Translations under genes and position numbers: made by a program
From: G963664935 sp963664935
Lineage (GTDB): Bacteria > Pseudomonadota > Gammaproteobacteria > Methylococcales > G963664935
Direction: 5' to 3'
Length of the DNA stretch: 64,000 bases
Assembly (NCBI GenBank): GCA_963664935.2
Contig: CAXXSE010000006.1
Coordinates: 744,001-808,000 of the forward strand
Part shown: in pieces, positions 28,791-38,001 of the stretch
Numbering within the stretch: position 1 is the stretch's first letter
Layout: every line of letters starts with the position of its first letter
Notes under the pieces: model-generated
What the model saw: only the letters and a program-made list of their open reading frames with translations
Told to the model about the DNA's origin: nothing
Database searches by the model: none

Positions 28791-29519
28791 GTGACGAGCT
28801 CGTCTGATCCATTTTCGAAATCGGAACTTGAGGATGTTCAACGCTGGGCGTTGCCCGATATTTCTAGAGGCGATCAATCTTTCAGATCGGGAGTAAGCCC
28901 TAATTCAATGCGGAGAATGACCGTCGAAGCCATCGAGGAAATGCAACGACAAGCCTTTGACGAAGCGGCTGAACAAGGGCATAAGGATGGGTTAAAGAAA
29001 GGCTATGCCGTGGGTTTCGAAGATGCAAAACAAAAAGGTTACGAAAAGGGGTACGGGGATGCAAAGAATGACATTCAACAGACGGTCGCCAAATGGGTCA
29101 AACTCATGGAATCGCTCGAACAGCCGTTCAATGACCTGGACGATCAAGTTGAAGAGGAACTGGTGGCTTTAGCCATTGGGATTGCCAGGCATGTTGTTGA
29201 CCATGAATTAATGGCAAACCCCGAACAGGTAATTGCCGTCGTTAAAAAAGCGATGCAAGTGTTGCCTGCTTGTTCTCGGAAAATCCGTTTGTATTTACAT
29301 CCCGACGACGCGGAACTGATTCGATCCGGATTAGCGTTGGATAATGCGGAATCTAAATGGACAATCATTGAAGAACCCTCTTTTACCCGTGGTGGATGCA
29401 AAGTAGATACCGAAAACTCCCGGATTGACGCCACCGTTGAAAAACGATTGTCTGAGGTGATTTCTTCGGTGTATGGCAATGAGAGCACGGAAGATTTAGA
29501 TAAACAAAATGGGGTCTGA
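28791..29519 (+). CDS. fliH: Flagellar export regulator FliH
   Basis: FliH holds the ATPase FliI at the export gate. I start it at GTG 28791 because GGAGGA lies directly upstream. It has the Gly-rich GxxxG-type helix GYAVGFEDAKQKGYEKGYGDA (about residues 65-90) and the C-terminal FliH/HrpE domain (ALAIGIARHVVDHEL). It overlaps the end of fliG and the start of fliI. Intact. Confidence 0.92.
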   Translation: MTSSSDPFSKSELEDVQRWALPDISRGDQSFRSGVSPNSMRRMTVEAIEEMQRQAFDEAAEQGHKDGLKKGYAVGFEDAKQKGYEKGYGDAKNDIQQTVAKWVKLMESLEQPFNDLDDQVEEELVALAIGIARHVVDHELMANPEQVIAVVKKAMQVLPACSRKIRLYLHPDDAELIRSGLALDNAESKWTIIEEPSFTRGGCKVDTENSRIDATVEKRLSEVISSVYGNESTEDLDKQNGV

Positions 29520-30888
29520 GGTCGCGATTGCCGATCGAAATCAAATTTGGTTGGAAAGGCTTAAGAAATATCGTACCCGACTGCCTTCTTCGGTAAATGT
29601 AGTCGTAGAAGGAAAGCTATCAAGAATGGTAGGTCTTACGCTTGAAGCAGTGGGATGCCGGTCCGCCATCGGAAGTCGTTGCATCGTAGAAGTCCCTGAT
29701 GGTCAACAAGTGGAAGCCGAAGTCGTGGGTTTTTCGGGCGAGCGCCTTTATCTCATGCCCATCGGCGATATCCGTGGGCTGGAGCAGGATTGCAGGGTGA
29801 TTCCCACCAACCGGGTGTGCGCTGCTAAAGTCGGTCCACAACTGCTTGGTAGAGTGTTGGATGGCTCCGGCGCGCCGTTGGATGGGAAGGGACCACTTGA
29901 GTACGAAACCACGCTTCCCTTGAATGGATCAGCGATTAATCCACTGGCGAGGAAGCCTATCCAAAAATCTTTGGACGTTGGTATCACGGCGATCAATTCC
30001 TTGACGACCATAGGCCGAGGTCAAAGAATGGGATTATTCGCCGGGAGTGGTGTCGGGAAAAGTGTGTTACTGGGTATGATGACACGGTATACCACCGCCG
30101 ATGTGATCGTCGTTGGATTGATTGGAGAGCGGGGAAGGGAGGTCAATGAATTTGTGAATAAAATCCTTGGGAAAGATGGTTTAAAACGGGCCGTAGTTGT
30201 CGCCAGCCCGGCTGACAGCCCACCGCTAATGCGAATACACGGGTCTCTGCTTGCGACTAGTGTAGCCGAATATTTCCGCAACCAGGGTCTGGATGTTTTA
30301 TTGTTGATGGATTCTCTAACCCGTTTCGCCCAGGCGCAAAGGGAAATCGCTCTGGCGATCAATGAACCACCTGCCACTAAGGGTTATCCGCCATCGGTAT
30401 TCGCAAAGCTTCCTCATTTGATAGAAAGAGCGGGGAACGGCATTGGGGATCAGGGGTCGATTACAGCGCTCTATACCATATTGACCGAAGGGGACGATCA
30501 ACAGGATCCTATCGCGGAGGCAGCCAAGGCAATTTTGGATGGGCATATTATTTTATCGCGCGAACTGGCGGAAACCGGGCATTTTCCGGCAATCTATATT
30601 GAATCGTCGGTTAGTCGGTCGATGAACGATATCGTGTACAAGAAACATCTAAAATTGGCAAGGAGGCTCAAACAACTTCACTCGGTATACCAGCAAAACC
30701 ACGATTTGATCAGTGTTGGCGCTTATGAAGCCGGCGCCGATCCAAAAATCGATGAGGCGATTGCCATGCGCGAAAGCATCCTTTCGTTTTTACAGCAGGA
30801 CCTGGATGAACCCGTTAATTTTAGTTCGGGTTTGAAGCAGTTGGAAGAACTTTTAGATACCTCGGAAGAGAAAGAATCTGAATCTTAA
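29509..30888 (+). CDS. fliI: Flagellar export ATPase FliI
   Basis: A 459-residue ATPase of the flagellar type III export apparatus. It has Walker A GLFAGSGVGKSVL, VVGLIGERGREVNEFV, Walker B VLLLMDSLTRFAQAQREIALA and the catalytic loop region TEGDDQQDPI. The C-terminus is acidic. Intact, although both physical neighbours fliG and fliJ are damaged. Confidence 0.96.
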   Translation: MGSEVAIADRNQIWLERLKKYRTRLPSSVNVVVEGKLSRMVGLTLEAVGCRSAIGSRCIVEVPDGQQVEAEVVGFSGERLYLMPIGDIRGLEQDCRVIPTNRVCAAKVGPQLLGRVLDGSGAPLDGKGPLEYETTLPLNGSAINPLARKPIQKSLDVGITAINSLTTIGRGQRMGLFAGSGVGKSVLLGMMTRYTTADVIVVGLIGERGREVNEFVNKILGKDGLKRAVVVASPADSPPLMRIHGSLLATSVAEYFRNQGLDVLLLMDSLTRFAQAQREIALAINEPPATKGYPPSVFAKLPHLIERAGNGIGDQGSITALYTILTEGDDQQDPIAEAAKAILDGHIILSRELAETGHFPAIYIESSVSRSMNDIVYKKHLKLARRLKQLHSVYQQNHDLISVGAYEAGADPKIDEAIAMRESILSFLQQDLDEPVNFSSGLKQLEELLDTSEEKESES

Positions 30889-30924
30889 TCGATTTTTGCT
30901 ATTTGATAGCAGCTGCGATAAGCG

Positions 30925-31361
30925 ATGAAGAAATCAAAGCGGATCAGCAAAATAGTCGATATTGCATCGCAAAAAGAGCAGTTGGCAATACGCGAAGTTG
31001 GGCTAAAACAAAAAAAAGCCAAGTAGAACAGAAGAAATTAAAGGACTTATTTCGATATCTGGACGAGTATATCGGGCAATATTCGATAATTGTATCGAAA
31101 TCGCTTCGTGGCAAACAATTTGTCGAATACCAAGCATTTTTGGAAAAATTGAATGAGGCGATCAAACAACAGGAACAGGTCGTTGAACTAATCAATCGGG
31201 AATTGATTCAATCCAAAGCAGAATGGGCCAATGCCCGGATAAAAAAAGGAAGCTATAAAAAGTTAATGGAAAAAACCGCTGCTCAGGAGTTACGTGAACT
31301 AGCAAAGCGGGAGCAGACGGAAATTGACGAGCTTTCTAATCGGAAAGATCGGGGCATATAA
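30925..31361 (+). pseudogene. fliJ: Flagellar export chaperone FliJ, frameshift at an A8 tract
   Basis: From ATG 30925 the frame reads MKKSKRISKIVDIASQKEQ and stops at 31024-31026 after 33 codons. The rest of FliJ (EQKKLKDLFRYLDEYI...LSNRKDRGI, a helical coiled-coil) continues in the -1 frame to 31361. The switch falls at CAAAAAAAAG (A8, 31010-31017). The codon pair AAA AAA preceded by A is a classic -1 slippery sequence, so slippage could still give full FliJ. Nine A would give an uninterrupted gene of about 145 residues. Confidence 0.8.
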
Positions 31362-31370
31362 ATTCCAAAT

Positions 31371-31404
31371 TGAACAATTACCGGCTCAAGCCGGTAGTTG
31401 TTCA
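31371..31404. terminator. Strong 15-bp stem-loop after fliJ
   Basis: TGAACAATTACCGGC, loop TCAA, then GCCGGTAGTTGTTCA. The stem has one G-T pair. It lies between the convergent fliJ and merA remnant and could stop transcription from either side, though no long T run follows. Confidence 0.6.
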
Positions 31405-31416
31405 AGCGGGGTAGTA

Positions 31417-31725
31417 TTAACCCGCACAGCAAGACAATTGCTTAACATCCTTGGCGAAGGTTTGGGCGCACAATTTGAGTCCTTCCACCATGGTCAGATA
31501 AGGAAACAGCTGACCGGCTAATTCATCGACCGTCATCCGGTTTCGGATTGCCAGGGCCGCTGTCTGAATCATTTCGCCTGCCTCGTTGGCTACGATCTCC
31601 GCACCAATCAAACGGCCCGTTTCGGCTTCCATAACCAGTTTAACGAAGCCACGTGTTTCGACATTAACATTCGCTATTTTCGCCACTCGTCCAATTGTCA
31701 TCGGAGTTGTTTCCATCATATCCAC
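31417..31725 (-). pseudogene. merA: Mercuric reductase C-terminal fragment
   Basis: About 100 residues matching the C-terminal dimerisation domain of MerA: NVETRGFVKLVMEAETGRLIGAEIV, QTAALAIRNRMTVDELAGQLFPYLTMVEGLKLCAQTF. It ends with the MerA-specific KDVKQLSCCAG, where the CC pair hands Hg(II) to the active site. The FAD and NADPH domains and the redox CxxxxC are absent, so it cannot reduce mercury. A MerR-like operator dyad lies just upstream, as if a deletion had fused the promoter region to the gene end. Confidence 0.9.
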
Positions 31726-31748
31726 CCATTCGAAATTTACACTATATT

Positions 31749-31779
31749 TATATAAGCCGTACCATGGTACGTTATCGAG
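31749..31779 (-). promoter_or_regulatory. Possible MerR-family operator
   Basis: CCGTAC CATG GTACGT (31757-31772) closely fits the mer operator dyad CCGTAC-N4-GTACGG. On the minus strand TATATA would be a -10 with a 19-bp spacer (AACGTACCATGGTACGGCT) to the -35 position, the unusual spacing of MerR-controlled promoters. The -35 hexamer itself is a poor match. It faces the merA fragment. Confidence 0.4.
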
Positions 31780-32108
31780 TTTTTTGCGACTGTTATAGAG
31801 CCCAGTGATGGAAATATTTTCGGGTTAGAAATCTGATCCAGAAAATTAACCGTACAAAAATCTGCCGGTAAGAATCTGAAAACCCTCTTTCGTATGATAG
31901 CCCCCGAAATTTAAATGCTTGACTCCGTGCTAATTGTCGGGACGCAAACACCACATTTAGAATTGCTATGCCGTAAGGCCCCTGGCCCCGATGGAAAACG
32001 ACCGGGTATCAAGCTAATAAATGAGGTCAGCTATCGGCTAACAATGACTAATTTCATAGGCTACTCAATCCCAAATTATAAATTTGCCTTAACGCAAAAA
32101 TCCCATTG
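31780..32108. other. Intergenic, nothing recognised
   Basis: About 330 bases between the merA remnant and the protease pseudogene. An open frame near 31915 has no family resemblance and overlaps nothing useful. Confidence 0.3.
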
Positions 32109-32488
32109 TCAGATTTTGGGCTTAATTTCCTTTAGCCTGGTCGCAGGCATTCTTTTTAGAGTTTGACTCCTTGGATCCACGTCGATTCCGACGGACGCCA
32201 AGGCAGTAACACCTAAAATGGGTTCGGTTCCAGGATCGCAAAAATGATTGCCCCTGCTACGATTTTCCCCATAAATTCGATGTCTCCCGTTGTGATATCC
32301 ATTTTTATTTCACTTCCATCAGCAAGCTCGTATATACGCTGTGCTTTAGGTAGAAGCCCTATTGATTCCAGACGATCTCTGGGAACAAGAGAATCTCTTG
32401 CTCATGTATCAACAAGAAAAAGACCTTCCCACGATTGTTCTAGGCGAGCTGGATTTCTAATTGTCACTGTTACATGTGTTGCGCCCAT
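32109..32488 (-). pseudogene. Clan AA aspartic protease (AF_0612-like), broken at its catalytic motif
   Basis: The minus strand reads MGATHVTVTIRNPARLEQSW, then GLFLVDT-stop-ARDSLVPRDRLESIGL. The stop (TGA) occupies the glycine position of the DTGA active-site motif, one base from GGA. Further on, IIF must shift by one base (one G missing) to give GDPGTEPILGVTALASVGI, the second conserved block. Both lesions argue for a pseudogene of a small retroviral-type aspartic protease family often found near toxin-antitoxin-like loci. Confidence 0.7.
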
Positions 32489-32609
32489 AATTAACTCTAT
32501 TGCGGATAATAGAAATCTAACCTCTAAGCATTTATACGTCGCGCACGGACAAAACTCAAGGTTTTCGAGAATTTGTACCAATAAATAATCCAGTGTAAAA
32601 AAATGCCGT

Positions 32610-35600
32610 TTACACCAATATTGCTTGATCCCTGTCCATGATTTTCTGATAAAAATAAGAGGCTACAAGTAACAAGGCGCCTATGAACATAAAGGCAATA
32701 ATTTTCTGGATGAGTGTAAATCCATCCAAGTCATACACTAAAATTTTCAAACTGGCAATTCCAAACAATACCGCCGGAACTTTGATCAACGACCGGTACA
32801 GGGGTTTTAAGGTCAACATTAATACAATGGTCGCATGGAACACCAACAGAATAGATAATAGGAATCGCATTTGCGATGGCATCCAATGAGCGATAGCGAG
32901 AATATAACTATGTACTATCAGACCATGAAAGAACCAAATATGTTTATTTCTGGGCTTCGTAATCCTGAATAATACACGATTACATTTCAACGGATAGTGA
33001 ATCAGTCCTCCATATAGGCTGGTTGCCAAAATGGCCAAGATAGGCGAACTATTGAAATGAGCGCTTGTAACAACAGTCAATCCCACCAAATGCACCATTG
33101 TTACCAAGGCTATCGCACAATCGAACAGAATATACACGTCTGTGCGTACGGGTACAATACGCGGCCAGAACCATAACAATACCGAAAAATAACAACCCGC
33201 GAACAATACTCCGATAGTCAATTGTCCTGAGACCATAAAAGCCGCTAAAAGAATAATCATGCCCAGATAGTAATAAGCTAATCTGAACACCCAGCCATAT
33301 TCCGTTGATAAAGACCGACTAAACTCAAGTTTAGTTTGAGAAAAGCCTTGAAACAAGCGTGTAACCACAGCAAAAAAGATGAGACCAACACCTAATGCAA
33401 GTATCCCATTCCCTTTTTCTAAAACGTCAAGTTGTGGGTTGATAAAAATCCACTGAAAATAATTAGTTAAGACTAATAACACTGAAAACGCCCAGGCTCC
33501 GACGATCAAACCATACATTTCGATACGCAGAGCATTGAACTTGACTTTGGTATGCAGGAATAGGGAGATGGTCGCGGATATCCAGAGTATGGACACAAAA
33601 TACTGCGGCAGATTACGCAGTGCCGAAGGCAGGAAAACGAGTGGAATAATGAAGTAAAATATCTGATGCAAGCGATGGGCTAAAGGCGCTAATCCGCTAT
33701 TAGGCATGAAGCGGCGATAAAATGCGGCAATTAACCACAGAGAAACAAAGGCTTCAGCTCGCGCAATCAGTCCATAGGCGTTCTGATCGCCGAATCGAAT
33801 ACTTTGCACTTCCGCGGCCGCGACAATAATCGCAATGACTAACAGAAAATATTGCCCCAGCGCCAAATATTCGGTCACAAACAACCTATGTCGATAAGCC
33901 CGAAAAAGCAAATAGAACATTGGCACAATGGCTGAGACCCAAAATAAATCGAAGTTCAGGGCGCCAACGGTGAATAGATACGCCAATAACATCCAGGTCG
34001 ATAGTGTTTCTTGCGCGACCAGAAACAAAGGCCGTTCCCAGGTTAGACACTGATCCTTGTATTTTCTCATGAGAAAGGCGAATCCGAACAAAAAAGCGCC
34101 GGTAATCATAAGATTGCCCCAACCCGAATCGAAGTTCCATGTCGGTTTGCCATTGACCATTTGACCCAGTCCGGCAGTGACCCAAAATGTAATTTGAAGC
34201 GCCATCTGGACAAGACCCGCGAGTAAGGCTATATAGCCTTCCATACGAATAAAAGGCAGTGCGAATCGAAAGCCGAGAAACAGGAATATAAGCCCTTCGA
34301 TGCCCCAGGACGCACCTAACAACGCAGGGTCTATTAACAGCAGTACCGCAAAGCCCATCAACATGCCACTGTGTAGTAGCAATATGCTATTTACATTGTT
34401 GCGTAATCGTTGTTCGGTAAAATTCAGCAGTGGGTTGTAGAAAAACAAAATCGAAAACGGAATGGCATTGGCCAGGTAGATTCCACCTAAAAGAGTGTCA
34501 TCGGTCTGGATTTGATAGAGCACGCACAGGAAGAACAACAGATTGCTGGATAGGATAATCAGTTGATTATTGGTGATATTGTCCTTGGTCCGTATAAACT
34601 GCAATAAACTATGGACCACAAACAGGTAGAAGAAGCCATGCAGGACAAGCGTGATAAAAATATTATCGATCAATGCCTCATCGGAATGAACCAACAAGAG
34701 ATATTCGATCATAATGACCGAAATCGTCATGGCGCATTCAGCCAGCATGGGCCATCGAATCCAGGCGGATAGTTTCACGGCGCCCGCGACTATGATCAGA
34801 AGATAAATAAAGTAAAAAAGTGTCGCGCCCTCGGCGTTGTTTAAAAAAAGAGGTGTAGTGGCGCCTCCCAGTAAGGAGATAACGGCCATTGTGCGTGGAG
34901 CAAAGAACCTGGCAAGCCAATAGGCGCCGAAACAAACACCGGTTAGCATAACCAGTCCAATATTTGCTCCGACGAGTTCATAATAACCACTGACGAAATA
35001 GGTATTTAGATAGTTGAGGATAATCCCTAAACCGATAAGGCTGGCGCTAAATTCCGCCATCGAAGCGTTTTTTCGTGAGAGTTTCGCGCCTACTACGATC
35101 AAAGCATTGGCAACCAGATAGCCGAATACTACTTTGCCAACTTCGCCTAAATAATTATTGAAGGAATATTGCAACAGATACCCAAAGCCCGCGACTAAGG
35201 CAAGAATACCCGCAACGGTCAGAAAAAATACCGGTCCTTTCCCTTCGCGCTGATAATGTTGGTAGCTGTTGTAGGCCTGCTTAAAAATTGCGCTGAAGGG
35301 ACCTAATACTATCGTTAGATAATGCAGAACCAGATACATACCAACGGCAAGCAGACCTTTTGTTACAGGTTTGCGATCCATGGATTGTACGGGTTGCTGA
35401 GGGATTAATGCTGAGTTCGATAATCCTTCCACTTTGTACTTCGCCTTCGAACCGGTCTTCTGAGCGGAACCAATACCCGTTTGGGAAGGCGGATGGTTGG
35501 GAAGCTCGAGATCGGCGCCATTAGGTGTGCAAAAGCCTGAGCTTTTGTCTGTAAAGTTAGCGGTTTCAACACCTTTGAGCTCGCTGAGCCGATGTTCTAA

Positions 35601-35690
35601 TGTATCCACTCTTAGCATAAATTCCCTTTTAAGCTGTCTCAGTTCGGCTTGGATGGCCTTGATCTCTTGGCGGGTAGCTTCGTGATTCAT
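32610..35690 (-). CDS. DUF2339 multi-pass membrane protein, 1026 aa
   Basis: A very large inner-membrane protein. It has an N-terminal coiled coil (EIKAIQAELRQLKREFMLRVDTLEHRLSEL in part), a ~60-residue polar linker and then about 25-30 hydrophobic segments. The pattern ALVAGFGYLLQYSFNNYLGEVGKVVFG followed by FVSGYYELVG and LGGATTPLFL is typical of DUF2339. Molecular role is unknown in the family. Intact over 3 kb, unlike many neighbours. Confidence 0.85.
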   Translation of the reverse strand: MNHEATRQEIKAIQAELRQLKREFMLRVDTLEHRLSELKGVETANFTDKSSGFCTPNGADLELPNHPPSQTGIGSAQKTGSKAKYKVEGLSNSALIPQQPVQSMDRKPVTKGLLAVGMYLVLHYLTIVLGPFSAIFKQAYNSYQHYQREGKGPVFFLTVAGILALVAGFGYLLQYSFNNYLGEVGKVVFGYLVANALIVVGAKLSRKNASMAEFSASLIGLGIILNYLNTYFVSGYYELVGANIGLVMLTGVCFGAYWLARFFAPRTMAVISLLGGATTPLFLNNAEGATLFYFIYLLIIVAGAVKLSAWIRWPMLAECAMTISVIMIEYLLLVHSDEALIDNIFITLVLHGFFYLFVVHSLLQFIRTKDNITNNQLIILSSNLLFFLCVLYQIQTDDTLLGGIYLANAIPFSILFFYNPLLNFTEQRLRNNVNSILLLHSGMLMGFAVLLLIDPALLGASWGIEGLIFLFLGFRFALPFIRMEGYIALLAGLVQMALQITFWVTAGLGQMVNGKPTWNFDSGWGNLMITGAFLFGFAFLMRKYKDQCLTWERPLFLVAQETLSTWMLLAYLFTVGALNFDLFWVSAIVPMFYLLFRAYRHRLFVTEYLALGQYFLLVIAIIVAAAEVQSIRFGDQNAYGLIARAEAFVSLWLIAAFYRRFMPNSGLAPLAHRLHQIFYFIIPLVFLPSALRNLPQYFVSILWISATISLFLHTKVKFNALRIEMYGLIVGAWAFSVLLVLTNYFQWIFINPQLDVLEKGNGILALGVGLIFFAVVTRLFQGFSQTKLEFSRSLSTEYGWVFRLAYYYLGMIILLAAFMVSGQLTIGVLFAGCYFSVLLWFWPRIVPVRTDVYILFDCAIALVTMVHLVGLTVVTSAHFNSSPILAILATSLYGGLIHYPLKCNRVLFRITKPRNKHIWFFHGLIVHSYILAIAHWMPSQMRFLLSILLVFHATIVLMLTLKPLYRSLIKVPAVLFGIASLKILVYDLDGFTLIQKIIAFMFIGALLLVASYFYQKIMDRDQAILV

Positions 35691-35787
35691 TTATCCGAGT
35701 TTGACTAGCACGAAAATCCCTATGCATGGATAGGTTTCGAGTCAAGCGTAGCACAAACTATTGTTGCTTGAATTTTGATTTACTATT

Positions 35788-36909
35788 ATGCCTAAAGCTG
35801 GATTAGAAACGGCAATGCGAAAAATTACCGATTATTCCGCTTGGTTTGCCGAGAACGATAGTTTCAAGATACTTGAGGTTTTACTGCGAAACATTGAAAA
35901 AGGATTCCTTGCGGATTGGTGGAATTTATTAAAAATCTCGAAGACTCGGGGCTAAGGTATTGTGGTATCGTCAAACGGGATAGCCTGGATAAGAATAAGG
36001 TGGTGTTCCTTTTTCTCCTGGTTTACTGGTATTTACAATTTACAGGGGTACTAGGGCATAACCACCCGGAAATTATTGAGTATGCTCAACAGTTGCTACA
36101 CCAGCGGATCCCGATACATGCGCAGATGTCGGTTCGCACTAAGGCGGCGGATCTGGCGGAGGCCCTCAGCCGAGAAATAGGAAAGACCACCGGTAAGGCC
36201 TATGTGACCACATTTGCTAATTCCGGCGACGAGGCGGTAGAGGCCGCGGCAAAACACGCAAGAATGGTATTTTTTCAAGCCCAGGATGCCGTGCTGTCAA
36301 AAATACGGGTTGCAGTTTTTGGCGCGTAGTGGCTATTTTGGTTACGTGCTCGCCGGGTACCTACTTAATACCTTTCATATCCGGGTAGCGGCGCCCATCA
36401 CGGCGACGGCGCTTTTACGAATATAACCCGCGGCAGGCCTGGATGAATATGAAATTGAGCGTTTGATCGGCGCTCTGACTCAGTTGTGCAAGATCCTCCA
36501 TCACGAAGATCTCTACAAGCTCATGGAATTCGCTTTGGAGCCCAAATGCCGTAATTTAAGATGGCTACAAGACTTTCGCTCCGGTGAAGTGCGTTTGCAC
36601 GGTGGCGAACAACAAACCGAGCAGGTGGGGTTCCTCATGCATTACATTAATCCTCGGCAATTCAAGGAATCCAACCCCTGCCTGGATGTACTGGACGAAG
36701 ACGCCCTAGAGGACTTACTGGCAACCATGCTTCCCGTGGCGCAACCGATGGTTCTCGGGAGTCAACGTTTCCAGGCGGAACTGACGGGAAAACTGACGCT
36801 ATGCCATCTGTGGAAACGACTGGTGATGACACTTACGTGTGATGTCCTTGATAAGGTGGCAGTGCTTCAAATCGATCAGGCGCCGGGACAAATCCGCTTG
36901 GTGGCCTGA
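35788..36909 (+). pseudogene. Class III aminotransferase with C-terminal extension, decayed
   Basis: Pieces in different frames line up as one gene. They are an N-terminal region from ATG 35788; GHNHPEIIEYAQQLLHQRIPIH and VTTFANSGDEAVEAAAKHARM (35.9-36.3 kb, the fold-I aminotransferase N-part); GYFGYVLAGYLLNTFHIRVAA with a stop after LLRI and IERLIGALTQL (C-part). A further ~100-residue domain, VGFLMHYINPRQFKESNPCL, which I do not recognise, follows to 36909. The PLP-lysine region is missing, so an internal deletion near 36300 as well as frameshifts are present. Confidence 0.7.
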
Positions 36910-37039
36910 CCACTGTGTGGAGATGCCCGCTCCCTTGATTCGGTGCTAACCTGATGCTTTCCTGACGGGGGATATTACTGCCCACTTAAACAATTTGGTC
37001 ATATTCAGACCCTTCAGACACTGAAACTGGAGGGACCGT

Positions 37040-37345
37040 TTGCGCCTGTCCGGTAGTTTTAGGGAAGTTTACTCAAAACTGTTAGGGGTATTTCGTTCTG
37101 AATCGCTGGCATGCCCGGTCATACTTGCCGGAATCCTTCATATGTGCGTGGTTCGACTGGATCTGTGGCCATTCCTCAAAAAACCAGTGGATATGCACCT
37201 TCGCTGGCGGGGTCAGCGGATTTTCGGCGACCACAAAACCTTCCGTGGCATTGGTGCGATGGTGGCTTTTTCCACCTTGTTTGTTTGGATATGCCGGTAC
37301 CTGACGGATAATTTTCCGGCGTGGGCTAATTTTTATGGCCATGCT
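37040..37345 (+). pseudogene. CDP-archaeol synthase-like (CarS/DUF46) fragment
   Basis: The segment VDMHLRWRGQRIFGDHKTFRGI is the hallmark of the CarS/CDP-archaeol synthase family of CTP-dependent cytidylyltransferases (also present in some bacteria). Only the N-terminal ~90 residues remain before the frame runs into the next fragment. The C-terminal half is missing. Confidence 0.6.
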
Positions 37346-37808
37346 GTTCGATGCGTTTGATGGTGTTCTGGCAAGAAAGTATGGCTTAAATCGGCCTTTC
37401 GGTGGCTATCTGGACAGTTTTGCTGACGTGTTTATCTATCTGCTCGCGCCATCGGCCTGCTTTGTAAATTGGGGGTTTTCCGCTGACTGGCAATTATTGA
37501 TACTTCTCATGTTTGTCGTTTCAGGCATTATCCGATGGTCGGTGTTTAACGAGGTCGGTAATATTCAGCGCGGAGCGTCCAGCGCCTATCTCGGCATGCC
37601 GGTTTTCTGGTCTGCATTCATTACGGCGGGATGGTACGGGATTGGAATAATAGGCGTTAAATATCAACAGCCTATGTTAGCCTGCTGTCTGGTTATCTAT
37701 TCTTTTTTGATGAACTATAATGGGACATTTTATAAACCCCGCAATCCCGTGCTGATGGGGGTGGTTATAGGGTGTATTGCCGTGGGTTTTATTGTGTCGG
37801 GGTGGTAG
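37335..37808 (+). pseudogene. CDP-alcohol phosphatidyltransferase, N-terminally truncated
   Basis: About 155 residues with the CDP-alcohol phosphatidyltransferase motif DGVLARKYGLNRPFGGYLDS continuing FADV (DGxxAR...GxxxDxxxD) and five hydrophobic segments. The first transmembrane helix and first metal-binding Asp region that should precede FDAFDG are absent. It seems fused by deletion to the CarS-like fragment. Intact relatives make phospholipid head-group intermediates such as phosphatidylserine. Confidence 0.7.
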
Positions 37809-38001
37809 TGAACCAAGTTATTAACACCTCAAGCCCTAATTAGACGTTGTCGGACAGTTAGGAGAAATTGCCGGAAGTAAGACACAAAATTGTTGGAATA
37901 GTGAGCCCTCTTTCGAGAGAGGTATACCCTTCCGATTGAGTAATCCAATCGAAGGGAGTCACTTTCTCAAGGGCGCCGGAAGCTCAAGCGGAGGCTAAAC
38001 A
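37809..38001. other. Intergenic with two hairpins
   Basis: CCTCTTTCGAGAGAGG (near 37908) and CTTCCGATTG...CAATCGAAG (near 37930-37960) can fold. Either could end the convergent transcripts. No gene is seen. Confidence 0.35.

Larger units (their letters stand above)
26125..28807 (+). pseudogene. fliG: Flagellar motor switch protein FliG, split by an IS4-type element
   Basis: FliG transmits torque at the switch. The 5' part (26125-26736, GTG start overlapping fliF by 8 bases) covers the N-terminal and middle domains with WMDPRAIAELVRLEHPQ, the EHPQ motif. The 3' part (28403-28807) carries the C-terminal domain (MFVFADLAAVDDRGIQTLLREI). Excising the element and one copy of GTTGGATACC restores LGGLDTAASILNFLEVS in frame and a protein of about 338 residues. 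No other lesion is seen, so the insertion looks recent. Confidence 0.95.

Noticed and set aside
31915..32166. 83-codon plus-strand frame
   Set aside because: No similarity, no binding site, and its 3' end overlaps the protease pseudogene on the other strand.
32244..32588. 114-codon plus-strand frame
   Set aside because: It is the antisense shadow of the clan AA protease pseudogene, whose minus-strand sequence has clear family motifs.
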